Source: DASQMT01 sp963835735
Lineage (GTDB): Bacteria > Actinomycetota > Thermoleophilia > Solirubrobacterales > Solirubrobacteraceae
Direction: 5' to 3'
Assembly (NCBI GenBank): GCA_963835735.1
Contig: CAWIGP010000004.1
Span: 1 to 64,000, forward strand
DNA: 64,000 nt
The notes below the pieces were generated by a model. That model saw only the letters and a program-made list of their open reading frames with translations. It was not told where the DNA came from and did not search any database. Each line of letters begins with the position of its first letter. Position 1 is the stretch's first letter. Position numbers and translations under genes: made by a program. Of this stretch, positions 33,991 through 43,678 are shown piece by piece.

Positions 33991-34859
33991 CTACTGGACG
34001 GCGACCGCAGAACCCGCCAGGTACTCGAGGACGCTGCGCTCCCGCGGAACCCATCCGAGCTCGTCGCGGGCGTGGCGAACGGTGAACTGCTGATCCAAGG
34101 CCAGTGCATCCGCGAGCGGGCCCCAGACCTGCCGTGCCGCGTCGAGGCTCAGCGATCTTGTCGCCCCTCCGGCGCCGGCGGCGCGGCTCGCCGCTTCTGC
34201 GACCTGCCGCATGGTCACGTCGGATTCGCCGACGCCCAGGTAACTCGACCCGGCCGGGGCCTCGAGGGCGAGCACGTAGAGGCGTGCGATGTCGCGCCGG
34301 TGAACCAGGGCCATGTGGTTGGCTCCGTCGGCGATGTAGCTCGCGTAGCCCTGGGCCCTGGCGGGCTCGACGATCGCGCCTGTGATGAGGCCGGCGTTGT
34401 CGCCGTAGACGGCGCCCGGCATGATCAGCACCGGCCGCCCGCCCTGGTCTGCGGCGGGCATGATCGCGCGGGTGTTCGCGACGCGCCAGGCGACGATCGG
34501 GGGCGGCGCGAGGGGCGCATCTTCGTCTACGACACCGTCCGTGTCGCCGTAGACCCAGGCGCCGCTGGTGAAAACGAATGGACGGTCGCCGAGTCGCTCC
34601 TGAAGCGCGATCGAGGCGGCCAGATCGGTATCCGGATCCGACGGCGCGAGGTGGATGACCGCGTCTGCGCGATCGCCTGCCGCGCGCAGAAGGTCCAGCT
34701 CGCCCAGGTGCCCGCGGCGGGGCTCGGCGCCGATGTCCGACACGACGCTCGCGTCGGTCCCCTCGCGCACCAGCGCCTCGACCTGTGGCCTTCGGCGACG
34801 AGCGCTTCGACAACGGCCAGTCCGATGTAGCCATTGCCGCCTGTGATGAATACACGCAT
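33991..34859 (-). pseudogene. NAD-dependent epimerase/dehydratase (extended SDR) with one frameshift
   Basis: ATG 34859 starts MRVFITGGNGYIGLAVVEAL, with the GxxGxxG NAD motif. After EGH the frame changes near 34785, and VEALVREGTDASVV, VIHLAPSDP, VFTSGAWVYGDT and a C-terminal SDR domain continue to 33991. Adding one base near 34785 joins both parts into about 289 aa. A YxxxK catalytic pair is not obvious (WRVANTRAI stands where it is expected), so this may be an atypical SDR. GAGGA precedes the start and a MarR operator overlaps the promoter. Confidence 0.8.
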
Positions 34860-34879
34860 GCAGATCCTCGTCGGTAGTT

Positions 34880-34895
34880 AGTTAGAAAACTAAGT
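34880..34895 (-). promoter_or_regulatory. MarR operator copy 1 (epimerase promoter)
   Basis: AGTTAGAAAACTAAGT, an inverted repeat built on TTAG-N4-CTAA, lies 21-36 bases upstream of the epimerase start. It matches 14 of 16 bases of the copy in front of the MarR gene. Confidence 0.65.
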
Positions 34896-34973
34896 ACCGA
34901 CCCCGCCGAGGACCTTGGATATCAGTAGGCGACCAGTCGACATCGAAAACGAATCAACCGGCGCCGTTCGCCT

Positions 34974-35462
34974 TCACTGATGCGCGGAAGCTCCCGTGGT
35001 GAGCCTGCGCAGCAGCGCGGCGGCCGCGCGCTTGTCCGCCCCCGACAGGCCCGACATGAGCCGGAGGAGCTGCTCCACGTGGTCCGGAAACACGTCCGCA
35101 ATGAGCGCGCGACCCTTCTGGGTCAGCTCGCCGATGACGGTCCGCTGGTCGTCTGTGCCGGCCACCCGCCGCACCAGGCCGCGTTCCTCGAGCTTCTTGA
35201 CGACATAGGTGGTACTGGCTCCGGTCACCAGGATCCGCTCGCGAATCTCTCCCAGCGTCAGCGGACCCTTGTGGTAGAGCACCTCGAGCACGGCGAACTC
35301 GCTGAGCCCCAGGCCGCGCTCGGCAAGCTGCGGCCGCACGCCGCGCTCGAGCGCCCGGTACGCGCGGCCGAGCGCGATCATCAGCTGCAGCGTCGCATCG
35401 CGATCGCGCCCTCCGTCCGCCGGACCGCTCGCGCTCCCAGTCCGCGACACGCGGGGGGACAT
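34974..35462 (-). CDS. MarR-family transcriptional regulator
   Basis: 162 aa. Winged helix: LSEFAVLEVLYHKGPLTLGEIRERILVTGASTTYVVKKLEERGLVRR, wing DDQRTVIGELTQKGRALI. TAGAGT (35475-35470) is 7 nt before the ATG, inside an operator copy, so the gene is leaderless and probably autorepressed. It lies upstream of, and on the same strand as, the epimerase-HdeD-DUF1003 genes, but a separate operator-bearing promoter stands between. Confidence 0.92.
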   Translation of the reverse strand: MSPRVSRTGSASGPADGGRDRDATLQLMIALGRAYRALERGVRPQLAERGLGLSEFAVLEVLYHKGPLTLGEIRERILVTGASTTYVVKKLEERGLVRRVAGTDDQRTVIGELTQKGRALIADVFPDHVEQLLRLMSGLSGADKRAAAALLRRLTTGASAHQ

Positions 35463-35478
35463 AGTTAGAACTCTAAGT
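35463..35478 (-). promoter_or_regulatory. MarR operator copy 2 (MarR promoter)
   Basis: AGTTAGAACTCTAAGT directly abuts the MarR start codon and contains its -10 box. It has the same TTAG-N4-CTAA core as copy 1. Confidence 0.65.
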
Positions 35479-35617
35479 GACTGGTCGACGACTCGAGCGC
35501 TCCGGAGAGCCGGCGCGGGCGAGCTACCCCGCCGCCGGGGCCGCGCTGCGGTTGGCCCACCAGTCGCGCATCGGCATCGCCGGCGCTCACGTCCCGGGCC
35601 GACATGAGCGCCATGAG

Positions 35618-36295
35618 CTAGCGCCCCAGGAGACCGCCGACGCTGTTGACCATGATCGCCACGATCACCGCCCCGTAGAGGTACGACAGCAACGCGTGGT
35701 GCAGAGCGACCCGACGCACACGCTTTGCGGTGAGCGCGGTGTCGGACACCTGGAAGGTCATCCCGATCGTCAGCGCCAGGTACGCGAAGTCGGTGTAGTC
35801 GGGGGCTTCGCCGCCGAAGTCGACCCCGCCCTCGGGCTCGCTGTAGTAGAGCCGCGCGTAGCGCAGGATGTGGACGGTGTGCACCGACGTCCACGCGAGC
35901 GCGACGCTCCCTATGGCCAGCCCGGTGAGCAGGCCGCGGGCGGGAGCGGTCGCGTCGCCCGCCTGCGAAAGCGTGAATGCCACGGCCACGAGACTCGCGG
36001 CGCCCGCGCCGATCAGGACGCTCTCCGCGGCGACGGGCGAGGCGTCCTCGGTGCGGGCGAGCCTGAGGGTCGCTGCCGGGTCGGCGCGGCCGACGCCCAT
36101 CCAGACCCGGACGATGAAGACGAGGGCGGCTACGTCCGACGCAATCAGGGCAGCCACGGACCACGACATGTCGTATGCGAGCGCTACGACCGCTGCCGCG
36201 CAGCCGCAGACTCCGCCCGCGATCACCCGCCTGGCGGCCAGCCCGGGACGGCCGATCCGGGCGCCCGGGGCACCGGGGTCCCGCGCAGGGGTCAC
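35618..36295 (-). CDS. DUF1345 membrane protein
   Basis: 225 aa from GTG 36295, chosen because TACGGT (36307-36302) lies 6 nt upstream. About six helices. The family block is near the C-terminus: PDYTDFAYLALTIGMTFQVSD, then VRRVALHHALLSYLYGAVIVAIMVNSVGGLL. This is a probable ion-channel-like family of unknown function. Upstream frame extension to 36415 is possible but less likely. Confidence 0.85.
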   Translation of the reverse strand: MTPARDPGAPGARIGRPGLAARRVIAGGVCGCAAAVVALAYDMSWSVAALIASDVAALVFIVRVWMGVGRADPAATLRLARTEDASPVAAESVLIGAGAASLVAVAFTLSQAGDATAPARGLLTGLAIGSVALAWTSVHTVHILRYARLYYSEPEGGVDFGGEAPDYTDFAYLALTIGMTFQVSDTALTAKRVRRVALHHALLSYLYGAVIVAIMVNSVGGLLGR

Positions 36296-36456
36296 AGGGA
36301 TACCGTAGGAGCCGCGGGCCAAGCCACCAATCTCAAACAGCGATCGGCTGAGCAGCGAAACGTTGACGACCTCTGGGGCAGCGCCTCGTAGGCCGGCGTC
36401 GAAGGGTCGGATCAACTACCGGGCCTGAGGGATAATCGCGGGAACGAAAGGAGCGC

Positions 36457-39027
36457 GTGGACGTGGCCGAGTCGCCACATGTGCCGCAGCCCGAGACCGA
36501 GCTGGAGGAGTTCTTCGACCTCTCGATCGACCCGCTGTCGATCATCGGCTTCGACGGCGAGTTCAAGCGCGTGAACGCGTCGTTCCTGCGCCTGCTGGGA
36601 TATACGAAGCCGGAGCTCTTCTCGCGATCCGCTCTCGACATCCTCCATCCGGATGACGTAGAGCCGGCGCGCCAGGCGCTGGCGCAGCTGGCAGCGGGTC
36701 ACGATGTTGTTCGCTTCGAGGCCCGCGTCCTCTCTGCCGACGGCTCCGTGCGGTGGCTGGAGTGGAACACGCGGTCGATGCCCGAGCGGGGCGTCGTCCA
36801 CAGCGTCGGACGGGACACGACCGAGCGCCGGAACGTCGAGGCCGAGTTGCTCGAGGCGCAGCGGTTGCTCGAGGCAAGTCGCGACGAGCTGCGCGTGCTC
36901 GCGGAGGAGCAGGCGGCGCTGCGGCGGGTGGCGACGCTCGTCGCTCAGGACGTCCCGTCGAGGGAGCTGCTCGGCGGCGTCGCGCGCGAGGTCGGCATGC
37001 TTTTCGGCGCCGACTTCTCCGGAATGATCCGCTACGAGGACGATGCGTACGTCACCACTGTGGCGACCTGGGCCGCAGCGGGCGAGCACCCGCCCGTTCC
37101 CACTCGCTGGGACACCGAGCCTGGCGATCCGGCGATGATGATCGTGGCCGCGCGCGAGGCCACGCGCGTGGACGATTGGACGAGCGTTCCAGGATCGATA
37201 GCGGCGGTGATCCGCAACGTGCTCGGGGTGAGCTCGTCGGTCGGTTGCCCGATCGTGGTGGAGGGCCGATTGTGGGGCGCCCTGGCCGTCCACTCCAAGC
37301 AGAGCGAGCCACTGCCGCCGGACACCGAGTCGCGGATCGCGCAGTTCACCGACCTGGTCGGCACCGCGATCGCCAACGCGGAGTCGCGCGAGCGGGCGGA
37401 CCGGCTCGGGGAGGAGCAGGCCGCGCTGCGGCGGGTCGCGACGTTGGTCGCGAAGGAAGCCTCGCCTGCGGAAGTCTTCGCCAAGGTCGCTGAGGAGGCG
37501 GCGAACGTGCTCGGCGAGGTCGAGTGCGCACTGCTCCGGGACGAGGGCGACGGGACCGCGGTCACAGTCGCTGCTTGGGGCGCCGGGATGTCGGCCCGCT
37601 TCCCGGTCGGCGCGCGCGTACCGGTGGACGGCGACGGCGTCCTTGCGTTCGTACTGCGCGAAGGACGGCCGCGCCGGATCGACGATTACTCCGCCGTCGG
37701 CGAGTCCACAGCCGAGGGGGCCCGTGACCACGGGATCGGCTCGGCGGTCGGTTTTCCGATCGTGGTCGGTGGAGGCAGCTGGGGCGCGATCGTCGCGGCG
37801 AGGTTCGGCGCGGAGCCGTGTCCAGCCGAGACCGAGAGCCACATCGCACGGTTCGCCGACCTGGTCGCCACCGCGATCGCCAACGGCGAGACGCGCGCGG
37901 AGGTGGAGCGACTCGCCGCCGAGCAGGCCGCGCTGCGGCGGGTGGCGACGCTGGTCGCGGAAGGGGCCTCGCCGAGCGCGGTGCTGGACGCGGTGGCCGC
38001 GGAGATGGAGCGAGCGCTCGGCGCCGACGCGGCGATGCTGCTCCGCTACGAGCCGGACGAAGAGGTGACCGTGGTCGCGCGTCGCATTCCGAACCCGAGC
38101 AGGCTGCCGCCGGGGACGCGCGTCAGCCACGAGGGCGAGAACGTGACCTCGATGGTCCGGCGCACCGGGCGACCCGCTCGGATCGGGAACTACGAGCGAG
38201 CGCAAGGCGCGATTGCGGACCTTGCCCGTGCGGTGGAGTCGAACCTCAGCTCGGCCGTCGGAGCGCCGGTCGTTGTCGACGGGCGGCTCTGGGGCGTGAC
38301 CGTCGCGAGCTGGGGCGGCGAGCGGTCGCCGCCTGGCGACACCGAGGTGCGCATGGCCAAGTTCGCCCGACTCCTAGAAACCGCAATCGCGAACGCCGAG
38401 AGCCGCGACCAGCTGACGGCGTCGAGGGCGCGTCTGCTCACCGCCGGAGACGAGGCCCGCCGCCGGGTCGTGCGGGATCTGCACGACGGCGCCCAGCAGC
38501 GGATGGTGCACACGATCGTGACGCTCAAGCTGGCTCAGCGAGCGTTCCGGGACGAAGACGGAACGGCCGAGTCGCTCGTCGGCGAGGCGCTCGAACAGGC
38601 GGAGGAGGGCAACCGCGAGCTGCGCGAACTCGCGCACGGGATCCTGCCCGCAGTGCTCACCCAGGGTGGCCTCCGGGCCGGCGTCGACGCGGTGGTGGCA
38701 CGGCTCGACCTGCCGGTTCGAGTCGATGTCCCGGACGAGCGGCTACCTGCCGAGATCGAGGCGAGCGCGTACTTCATCGTGGCCGAAGCGCTGACGAACG
38801 TCGTGAAGCACTCGCACGCCGGACGCGCCGAGGTCACGGCGTCCCGGGAGGACGGGATGCTGCGCGTCGCGGTTCGCGACAACGGCGCCGGAGGTGCCGA
38901 TCCCGGCGGTCACGGGCTGGTGGGGATGCGCGACAGGGTGACCACCCTCGGCGGGCGGCTCGAGATCGACAGCCCCGCCGGCGGCGGCACGCTCGTGGCC
39001 GCCACGCTGCCGCTCTCCGCCGGCTAG
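36457..39027 (+). CDS. Sensor histidine kinase: PAS, three GAF domains, HisKA_3/HATPase
   Basis: 856 aa; AAAGGAG 5 nt before the GTG. A PAS domain at about 17-130 (IIGFDGEFKRVNASFLRLLGY, LHPDDVEPARQAL) is followed by three GAF-like domains (about 165-315, 335-485, 505-645), each preceded by a copy of the linker EQAALRRVATLVA (about 151, 321 and 489). The HisKA_3 box VVRDLHDGAQQR carries the phosphorylated His676, and the ATPase has EALTNVVKHS and DNGAGG...GHGLVGMRDR. It is soluble, so it senses a cytoplasmic signal such as redox or a ligand. No response regulator is adjacent. Confidence 0.92.
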   Translation: MDVAESPHVPQPETELEEFFDLSIDPLSIIGFDGEFKRVNASFLRLLGYTKPELFSRSALDILHPDDVEPARQALAQLAAGHDVVRFEARVLSADGSVRWLEWNTRSMPERGVVHSVGRDTTERRNVEAELLEAQRLLEASRDELRVLAEEQAALRRVATLVAQDVPSRELLGGVAREVGMLFGADFSGMIRYEDDAYVTTVATWAAAGEHPPVPTRWDTEPGDPAMMIVAAREATRVDDWTSVPGSIAAVIRNVLGVSSSVGCPIVVEGRLWGALAVHSKQSEPLPPDTESRIAQFTDLVGTAIANAESRERADRLGEEQAALRRVATLVAKEASPAEVFAKVAEEAANVLGEVECALLRDEGDGTAVTVAAWGAGMSARFPVGARVPVDGDGVLAFVLREGRPRRIDDYSAVGESTAEGARDHGIGSAVGFPIVVGGGSWGAIVAARFGAEPCPAETESHIARFADLVATAIANGETRAEVERLAAEQAALRRVATLVAEGASPSAVLDAVAAEMERALGADAAMLLRYEPDEEVTVVARRIPNPSRLPPGTRVSHEGENVTSMVRRTGRPARIGNYERAQGAIADLARAVESNLSSAVGAPVVVDGRLWGVTVASWGGERSPPGDTEVRMAKFARLLETAIANAESRDQLTASRARLLTAGDEARRRVVRDLHDGAQQRMVHTIVTLKLAQRAFRDEDGTAESLVGEALEQAEEGNRELRELAHGILPAVLTQGGLRAGVDAVVARLDLPVRVDVPDERLPAEIEASAYFIVAEALTNVVKHSHAGRAEVTASREDGMLRVAVRDNGAGGADPGGHGLVGMRDRVTTLGGRLEIDSPAGGGTLVAATLPLSAG

Positions 39028-39166
39028 CGCGAGCAGCTTCCACAGGCGCCTCAGGCGTCACCGGCGGCAACCGGCCGGTCGACGGGGCGCTGCAGCGATC
39101 CCGTAATCACGGCCGCGAGCAGTCCCAGGCGGTGCTGCCAGTGTTCCGCGCGGCCGGACTCTGCGA

Positions 39167-41374
39167 TCAGCTGCGGCCGTGGGCCGGATCGAGGCTGGCT
39201 TGCGGCCTGGGCTTGGCACCCTCGACGTGTACGTCGGGGAGCCAGCGAAGCCATGCGGGCAGGTACCAGTTGCGCTCGCCGAGTAGCTGCATTGCGGCCG
39301 GGACGAGCACCAGGCGGACCAAGGTGGCGTCGAGCAGTAGGGCGACCGCGACGCCAAATCCCATCTGCTGGAACATGACCAGGTCGCCGCGCGCGAAGCC
39401 GCTGAAGACGGCGATGATGATCAGGGCCGCGCCGGTGATGATGCGGCCGGTCGAGCCGACGCCGTGGGCGATCGCGTCGCTGTTGTCGCCCGTCTTGCGG
39501 TAGCGCTCGCGGATGCGGCTCAGCAGGAACACGTGATAGTCCATCGAGAGCCCGAACAGGACGGCGAACAAGAACAGCGGCACCCACGACTCGATCGTGT
39601 CGACCTGCGGGAAGCCCAACAGCTCGTTCCCGATCCCTTCCTGGAAGACCAGGACCAGCAGGCCGTAGGCGGCGCCGACGGACAGCAGGTTCACCGCGAT
39701 CGCCTTGAGCGCGACGACGAGCGAGCGGAAGGCGATCGTCAGCAGCACGAAGCTGAGCCCGAGCACGAACGCAACAACGATCGGAAGCCAGCGGCTCATC
39801 GTGTCCGATTCGTCGATCGATTCCGCGGTGTCGCCTGCCACGAGCACCTCGACTCCTGGATCCGCGAAGGCGGCGGGGACGTGCTCGCTGCGCAACTCGC
39901 GTACCGCGTCGACCGCGTCCTCGGCGAGCGAATCGCCTTCGATCGGGACGGTCAGGACCATGAGATCACCGGCGCGGTTGGTCTCCAGCTGGGCGCGGCC
40001 GAAGAGACCTTCGCTCGCCAGGCGTGCCCGCAGGCGCTCGATCCCGGTCTGGACCGCCGGCGAGGCGGCGTCGCCGTCGATCACGATCTCCACCGGCGCG
40101 GTGGTCTCGCCGGGGAACTCGGCGTTCAGGGCCAGGTACCCCTGCTTGGCGGCGAGCCGATCGGGAAGCGTGCTCACACCGGCCTCGCCCGACCGCAAGG
40201 CAAGCACCGGCGCGGCCATCGCCAGCAGGACTGCCGTCGCGAGCACGAGACTGACCAGCGGCCGCCTCAACACGCCTCGCACCGTGCGCGACCAGAACGG
40301 GCTCTCCTCGCGGTCCGCGGCCCGTCCGAAGAACGGGATCCGCAGGGCGTTGACGCGATCACCGAGCAGGCTCAGCAGCGCCGGCAGCAGCGTCAGCGCG
40401 GCGGCCACCGACACCACGGCGACCACGATCGCGCCGGCGGCGAGGCTGCGCATGATCGTGTGCGGCACCAGTAGCAGGCCCACCATCGCGAGCGTGAAGG
40501 CGATGCCGCTGAACAGCACCGCGCGGCTGGCCGTGGCGCCAACGGCGGCGATCGCGTCATGGCGCTCCCGCCCGTGAGCGCGCTCCTCGCGGTAGCGCGA
40601 GAGGACGAACAGCGAGTAGTCGATCCCGAGCGCGAGCCCCATCCCGGTGAGCATGTTCGTGGCGAACACCGAGAGCGGAAACGCCTGCCCGACGAGCGCG
40701 AGCAACGCCAGCGCGACCGCGATGGAGACGAGCGCCAGCAGCAACGGGATCAGGCCCGCCACCACCGAGCCGAACACGATCAACAGCACGATCAGCGCAG
40801 CCGGCAATCCGAACCCCAGCTCGCCGTTTTTCAGGTCCTCGCCGGCCAGCGTCGAGAAGTCGGCATCGAGCGTGAACTCACCCGTGATCGCCGTTTCGAA
40901 TCCGTCTCGACCGTCGGCCCCCTGCACGGCGTCCACGACGCCCTCGATGTCGTCCTCGGCATCGCGGCCGAGCGCCACCAGCAGCGCCGTGGCATCGCGA
41001 TCGCCGGAGACCAACCGGCGCTCGCCCGTGTCATAGAAGGTGGTCACCTGCGTCGCGCCGGCCCGGCGCAACTCCGCCGCGATCCCCTGAACCCGCCGCT
41101 CGAAATGCGGCTCATCGACCGTCGCCGTCGCGGAGCGAACGACCACTACCTCGGTGGCGTCTCGCCCGCGCCCATCCCGCACGTCGGCGAAGCGCAGGAA
41201 CGCCAGGTCATCGGCGCGCCGCGACTCGGTATCGCTGGTGACCTCCTCGTCGCCCGACAGCGCGTCGCCCAGGAACGTCGCGCTGATCGCGCCCGCCGCC
41301 ACGAGCGCCACCGCCCAAACCGCCAGCATCAGCCACGGCCGACGACTGCTCCACATCGCTAGTTGCTCGGTCAT
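39167..41374 (-). CDS. MMPL/RND-family membrane transporter
   Basis: 735 aa, two similar halves. Each has a helix, a periplasmic loop and five to six helices. MMPL motifs are GIDYSLFVLSRYREE in the first half and GLSMDYHVFLLSRIRERYRKTGDNSDAI in the second, with their Asp-Tyr pairs that carry protons in MmpL3-type carriers. It probably exports lipids or hydrophobic compounds. It is convergent with the histidine kinase gene before it. Confidence 0.9.
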   Translation of the reverse strand: MTEQLAMWSSRRPWLMLAVWAVALVAAGAISATFLGDALSGDEEVTSDTESRRADDLAFLRFADVRDGRGRDATEVVVVRSATATVDEPHFERRVQGIAAELRRAGATQVTTFYDTGERRLVSGDRDATALLVALGRDAEDDIEGVVDAVQGADGRDGFETAITGEFTLDADFSTLAGEDLKNGELGFGLPAALIVLLIVFGSVVAGLIPLLLALVSIAVALALLALVGQAFPLSVFATNMLTGMGLALGIDYSLFVLSRYREERAHGRERHDAIAAVGATASRAVLFSGIAFTLAMVGLLLVPHTIMRSLAAGAIVVAVVSVAAALTLLPALLSLLGDRVNALRIPFFGRAADREESPFWSRTVRGVLRRPLVSLVLATAVLLAMAAPVLALRSGEAGVSTLPDRLAAKQGYLALNAEFPGETTAPVEIVIDGDAASPAVQTGIERLRARLASEGLFGRAQLETNRAGDLMVLTVPIEGDSLAEDAVDAVRELRSEHVPAAFADPGVEVLVAGDTAESIDESDTMSRWLPIVVAFVLGLSFVLLTIAFRSLVVALKAIAVNLLSVGAAYGLLVLVFQEGIGNELLGFPQVDTIESWVPLFLFAVLFGLSMDYHVFLLSRIRERYRKTGDNSDAIAHGVGSTGRIITGAALIIIAVFSGFARGDLVMFQQMGFGVAVALLLDATLVRLVLVPAAMQLLGERNWYLPAWLRWLPDVHVEGAKPRPQASLDPAHGRS

Positions 41375-41430
41375 TGCGCCCGGCTCCGTTGATGAGTCTT
41401 GGGGTGCAGGTGAGGTGGCGAGGATGCCGC

Positions 41431-41714
41431 TCAATCCCACTGTCCGAGCGCGTAGCGGGTTCCGTCCGGGTCCTCGAACAGCGACCACCATCCGAAGTGC
41501 TGTCGCTGCGGCGGTGCGGGGAACGCGACGCCCCGCCGGCTCAGTTCGTGGTAGGTCGCCTCGATGTCGGCGCAGTTGAAGAACACCGGCGAGTGCGGCA
41601 GCTCGTCGGGTACCTCCCGCCTCGGTTCGTGAAGCGCATGCGGTTCGTCCAGAACTCCTTGGCGCGCTCCTGGTTCTCCACCGGCAAGACGACCTTGCTG
41701 ACCCCTGCGATCAT
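41431..41714 (-). pseudogene. VOC-family remnant with an internal deletion
   Basis: ATG 41714 begins MIAGVSKVVLPVENQERAKEFWTNRM, a standard VOC start. In a different frame the end of the same family follows (REVPDELPHSPVFFNCADIE, FGWWSLFEDPDGTRYALGQWD). The usual 40-50 residues between are missing and the two parts are out of frame, so the gene is broken by a deletion, not a single-base slip. Confidence 0.7.
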
Positions 41715-41834
41715 GCGTCGCTCCTTGCTCTCGACCGATCGGCATCGCAGCAGTTGAGGCTAGGTCCCCGCGGCGGGCGGCGCATCGGACTACGGGACCC
41801 ACTTCACGTCCGACCCTGGAAGGAGACGCCGTTG

Positions 41835-42512
41835 TTACCGGTCGAGCGGCGTGGGCGCCGAGCCGGGGTTGACCACAGCGTGGTCGTAGGCGAACACGAT
41901 CGCCGCCGCCCGGTCGCGGACGCCGAGCTTGGTGAAGATGCTGCCGACATGGGACTTCACGGTCGCCTCGGCGACGTAAAGCCTCGCGGCTATCTCGGCA
42001 TTCGTTGCTCCGCGCGCCATCAGGCGCAACACGTCGTGCTCGCGATCGGTGAGCAGCTCGAGCCGGGCCGCGTCACGGGTCGCCGGCGCGACGACGCGGC
42101 GGTAGCGGTCGAGCACTCGCGGCGCGACACCGGGGTCGAACCAGGCGCCCCCGCCGGCGGTGGCCCGCACCGCGGAGATCAGGTCCTCCGCCGAGCTGTC
42201 CTTGAGCACAAAGCCGGCGGCGCCGGCCTCGAGCGCGCCCCACAGCACCTCGTCCTCGCCGAACGTCGTGAGCACGAGGACCGGGCTCGTTACGGCCGCG
42301 GAGCGCAGACGTGCCATGGCGGCGATGCCGTCCAGGCCCGGCATGCGGATGTCCATCAGGATGACGTCGGGCCGCACGGCGGCCAGTCGCTCGACGGCTT
42401 CGTGGCCGTTGACGCACTCCGCCACGACCTCGAACCCGTCCGTCGGGGAGAGGATCCGAGCCAGACCGGCCCGGACGATCGCCTGGTCGTCGACCAGCGC
42501 GACGCGGATCAT
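41835..42512 (-). CDS. NarL/LuxR-type response regulator
   Basis: 225 aa. Receiver: VALVDDQAIVRAGLARIL, phospho-acceptor Asp in PDVILMDIRMPG, then VLVLTTFGED and the Lys in VLKDSSAEDL. Output helix-turn-helix: LTDREHDVLRLMARGATNAEIAARLYVAEATVKSHVGSIFTKLG. Its ATG overlaps the stop of the sensor kinase gene (ATGA), so this is a two-component pair. Confidence 0.95.
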   Translation of the reverse strand: MIRVALVDDQAIVRAGLARILSPTDGFEVVAECVNGHEAVERLAAVRPDVILMDIRMPGLDGIAAMARLRSAAVTSPVLVLTTFGEDEVLWGALEAGAAGFVLKDSSAEDLISAVRATAGGGAWFDPGVAPRVLDRYRRVVAPATRDAARLELLTDREHDVLRLMARGATNAEIAARLYVAEATVKSHVGSIFTKLGVRDRAAAIVFAYDHAVVNPGSAPTPLDR

Positions 42513-43678
42513 CGCGTGCGCCCGTCCCCGGCCGGGGAATCCTCTTCCGCCCCCAGCGGAAGCGTGCAGCTCACCAGCCACCCCTCGGATGTCGGTCCGG
42601 CGTTGAGCTCGCCGCCGAGCGCCGTCGCACGCTCACGCATCCCGATCAGCCCGTAGCAGGCGCGCTCGGGTTCGCCGGCGGGGCTGGCGACCGTCGGTCC
42701 GGTCGTCTCGGCGATAAGGCTCGCGCGACCGTCGCCCGCCTCGAGCGCGAGAACGGTCCGCGCGAGCGGCGCATGCCGTGCCGCGTTCGCGAGCGCCTCC
42801 TGAGCAATCCGGTACAGCGCGACCCCGACGCCCGGCGCGATCCCCGAGTGATCGCCGCGCATCCGCAACTCGACGGCCAGCCCGCCGGTTCGAGCATCCT
42901 CGACAAGCGCCGGGATCTCACTCGCCGAAGGGAACGGTGGCGCCACCGCGCCCTCGCTGTCGCGGTCGCTGCGTAGCAGAGCAACGGTCCGGCGCAGCTC
43001 GCGCATGCTGCGCCGGCCCACCTCCTCGGCCGAACGCAGCGCTTCTTCGGCGGCGGCGGGGTCGCGGTGCAGCACGTGGCGGGCGCTGGTGACCTGGAGC
43101 ATCACGGCGGCCAGCCCATGACCCACGAAGTCGTGGACATCGCGGGCGATCCGGCGCCGCTCGACCAGCAGCGCCTGCTGCGCGAGCTCGCGCCGACTGG
43201 CCTCGAGCTGGGTGACCAGCTCACCCTGGCGGCGAGCCGCGCGGCCGAAGACCCACGGAAAGGCGATCCCCAGGATCCAGATCCCCGTCGAGATCTCGGA
43301 CGGGTCCTGGATCACGCTCGCGGCCACGGGCGCGAGCCCTGCGAGCAGGCACAGCGCCACGGACGCCGCGGTCGATGAGGCGGATCGCCCGATGACGAAC
43401 GCGAGCAGTGACACCTCGAACAGGAGCGGCTCGAGCTGCCCCGACCGCTGCGCCACGACGGCGGGGACGATCACCGCAATCGACAGGGCCGGCAGCGGCA
43501 CGCCGGGCACGAAGGCCCACACGAGGAAAGGCGCGGCCGCGAGCCCGCAGAGGACGAGATCGGCACCGGCTGACGGATCGGCGACCGCAGCGATCACGGC
43601 GGCCCCCAGCGCGAACACCGGGATCAGCACGCGCACCTGCTCGGTCTGCGACCACTCCGGAAACGACCCGCCGGACAC
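42509..43678 (-). CDS. Membrane histidine kinase, partner of the regulator at 41835
   Basis: 389 aa from GTG 43678, with TACCGT (43690-43685) 6 nt upstream (leaderless). About six N-terminal helices (residues 15-150), a coiled coil, HisKA_3 box RRRIARDVHDFVGHGLAAV (phosphorylated His after DV), and an ATPase with EALANAARHA and the final GLIGMRERATALGG. It resembles DesK-type sensors of membrane or envelope state. Confidence 0.93.
   Translation of the reverse strand: MSGGSFPEWSQTEQVRVLIPVFALGAAVIAAVADPSAGADLVLCGLAAAPFLVWAFVPGVPLPALSIAVIVPAVVAQRSGQLEPLLFEVSLLAFVIGRSASSTAASVALCLLAGLAPVAASVIQDPSEISTGIWILGIAFPWVFGRAARRQGELVTQLEASRRELAQQALLVERRRIARDVHDFVGHGLAAVMLQVTSARHVLHRDPAAAEEALRSAEEVGRRSMRELRRTVALLRSDRDSEGAVAPPFPSASEIPALVEDARTGGLAVELRMRGDHSGIAPGVGVALYRIAQEALANAARHAPLARTVLALEAGDGRASLIAETTGPTVASPAGEPERACYGLIGMRERATALGGELNAGPTSEGWLVSCTLPLGAEEDSPAGDGRTR

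Noticed and set aside
41431..41802. Reading the VOC remnant as one intact 123-aa protein from 41802
   Set aside because: The first 70 residues of that frame are Arg/Gly-rich and unlike the family, while the true VOC start lies in another frame at 41714.
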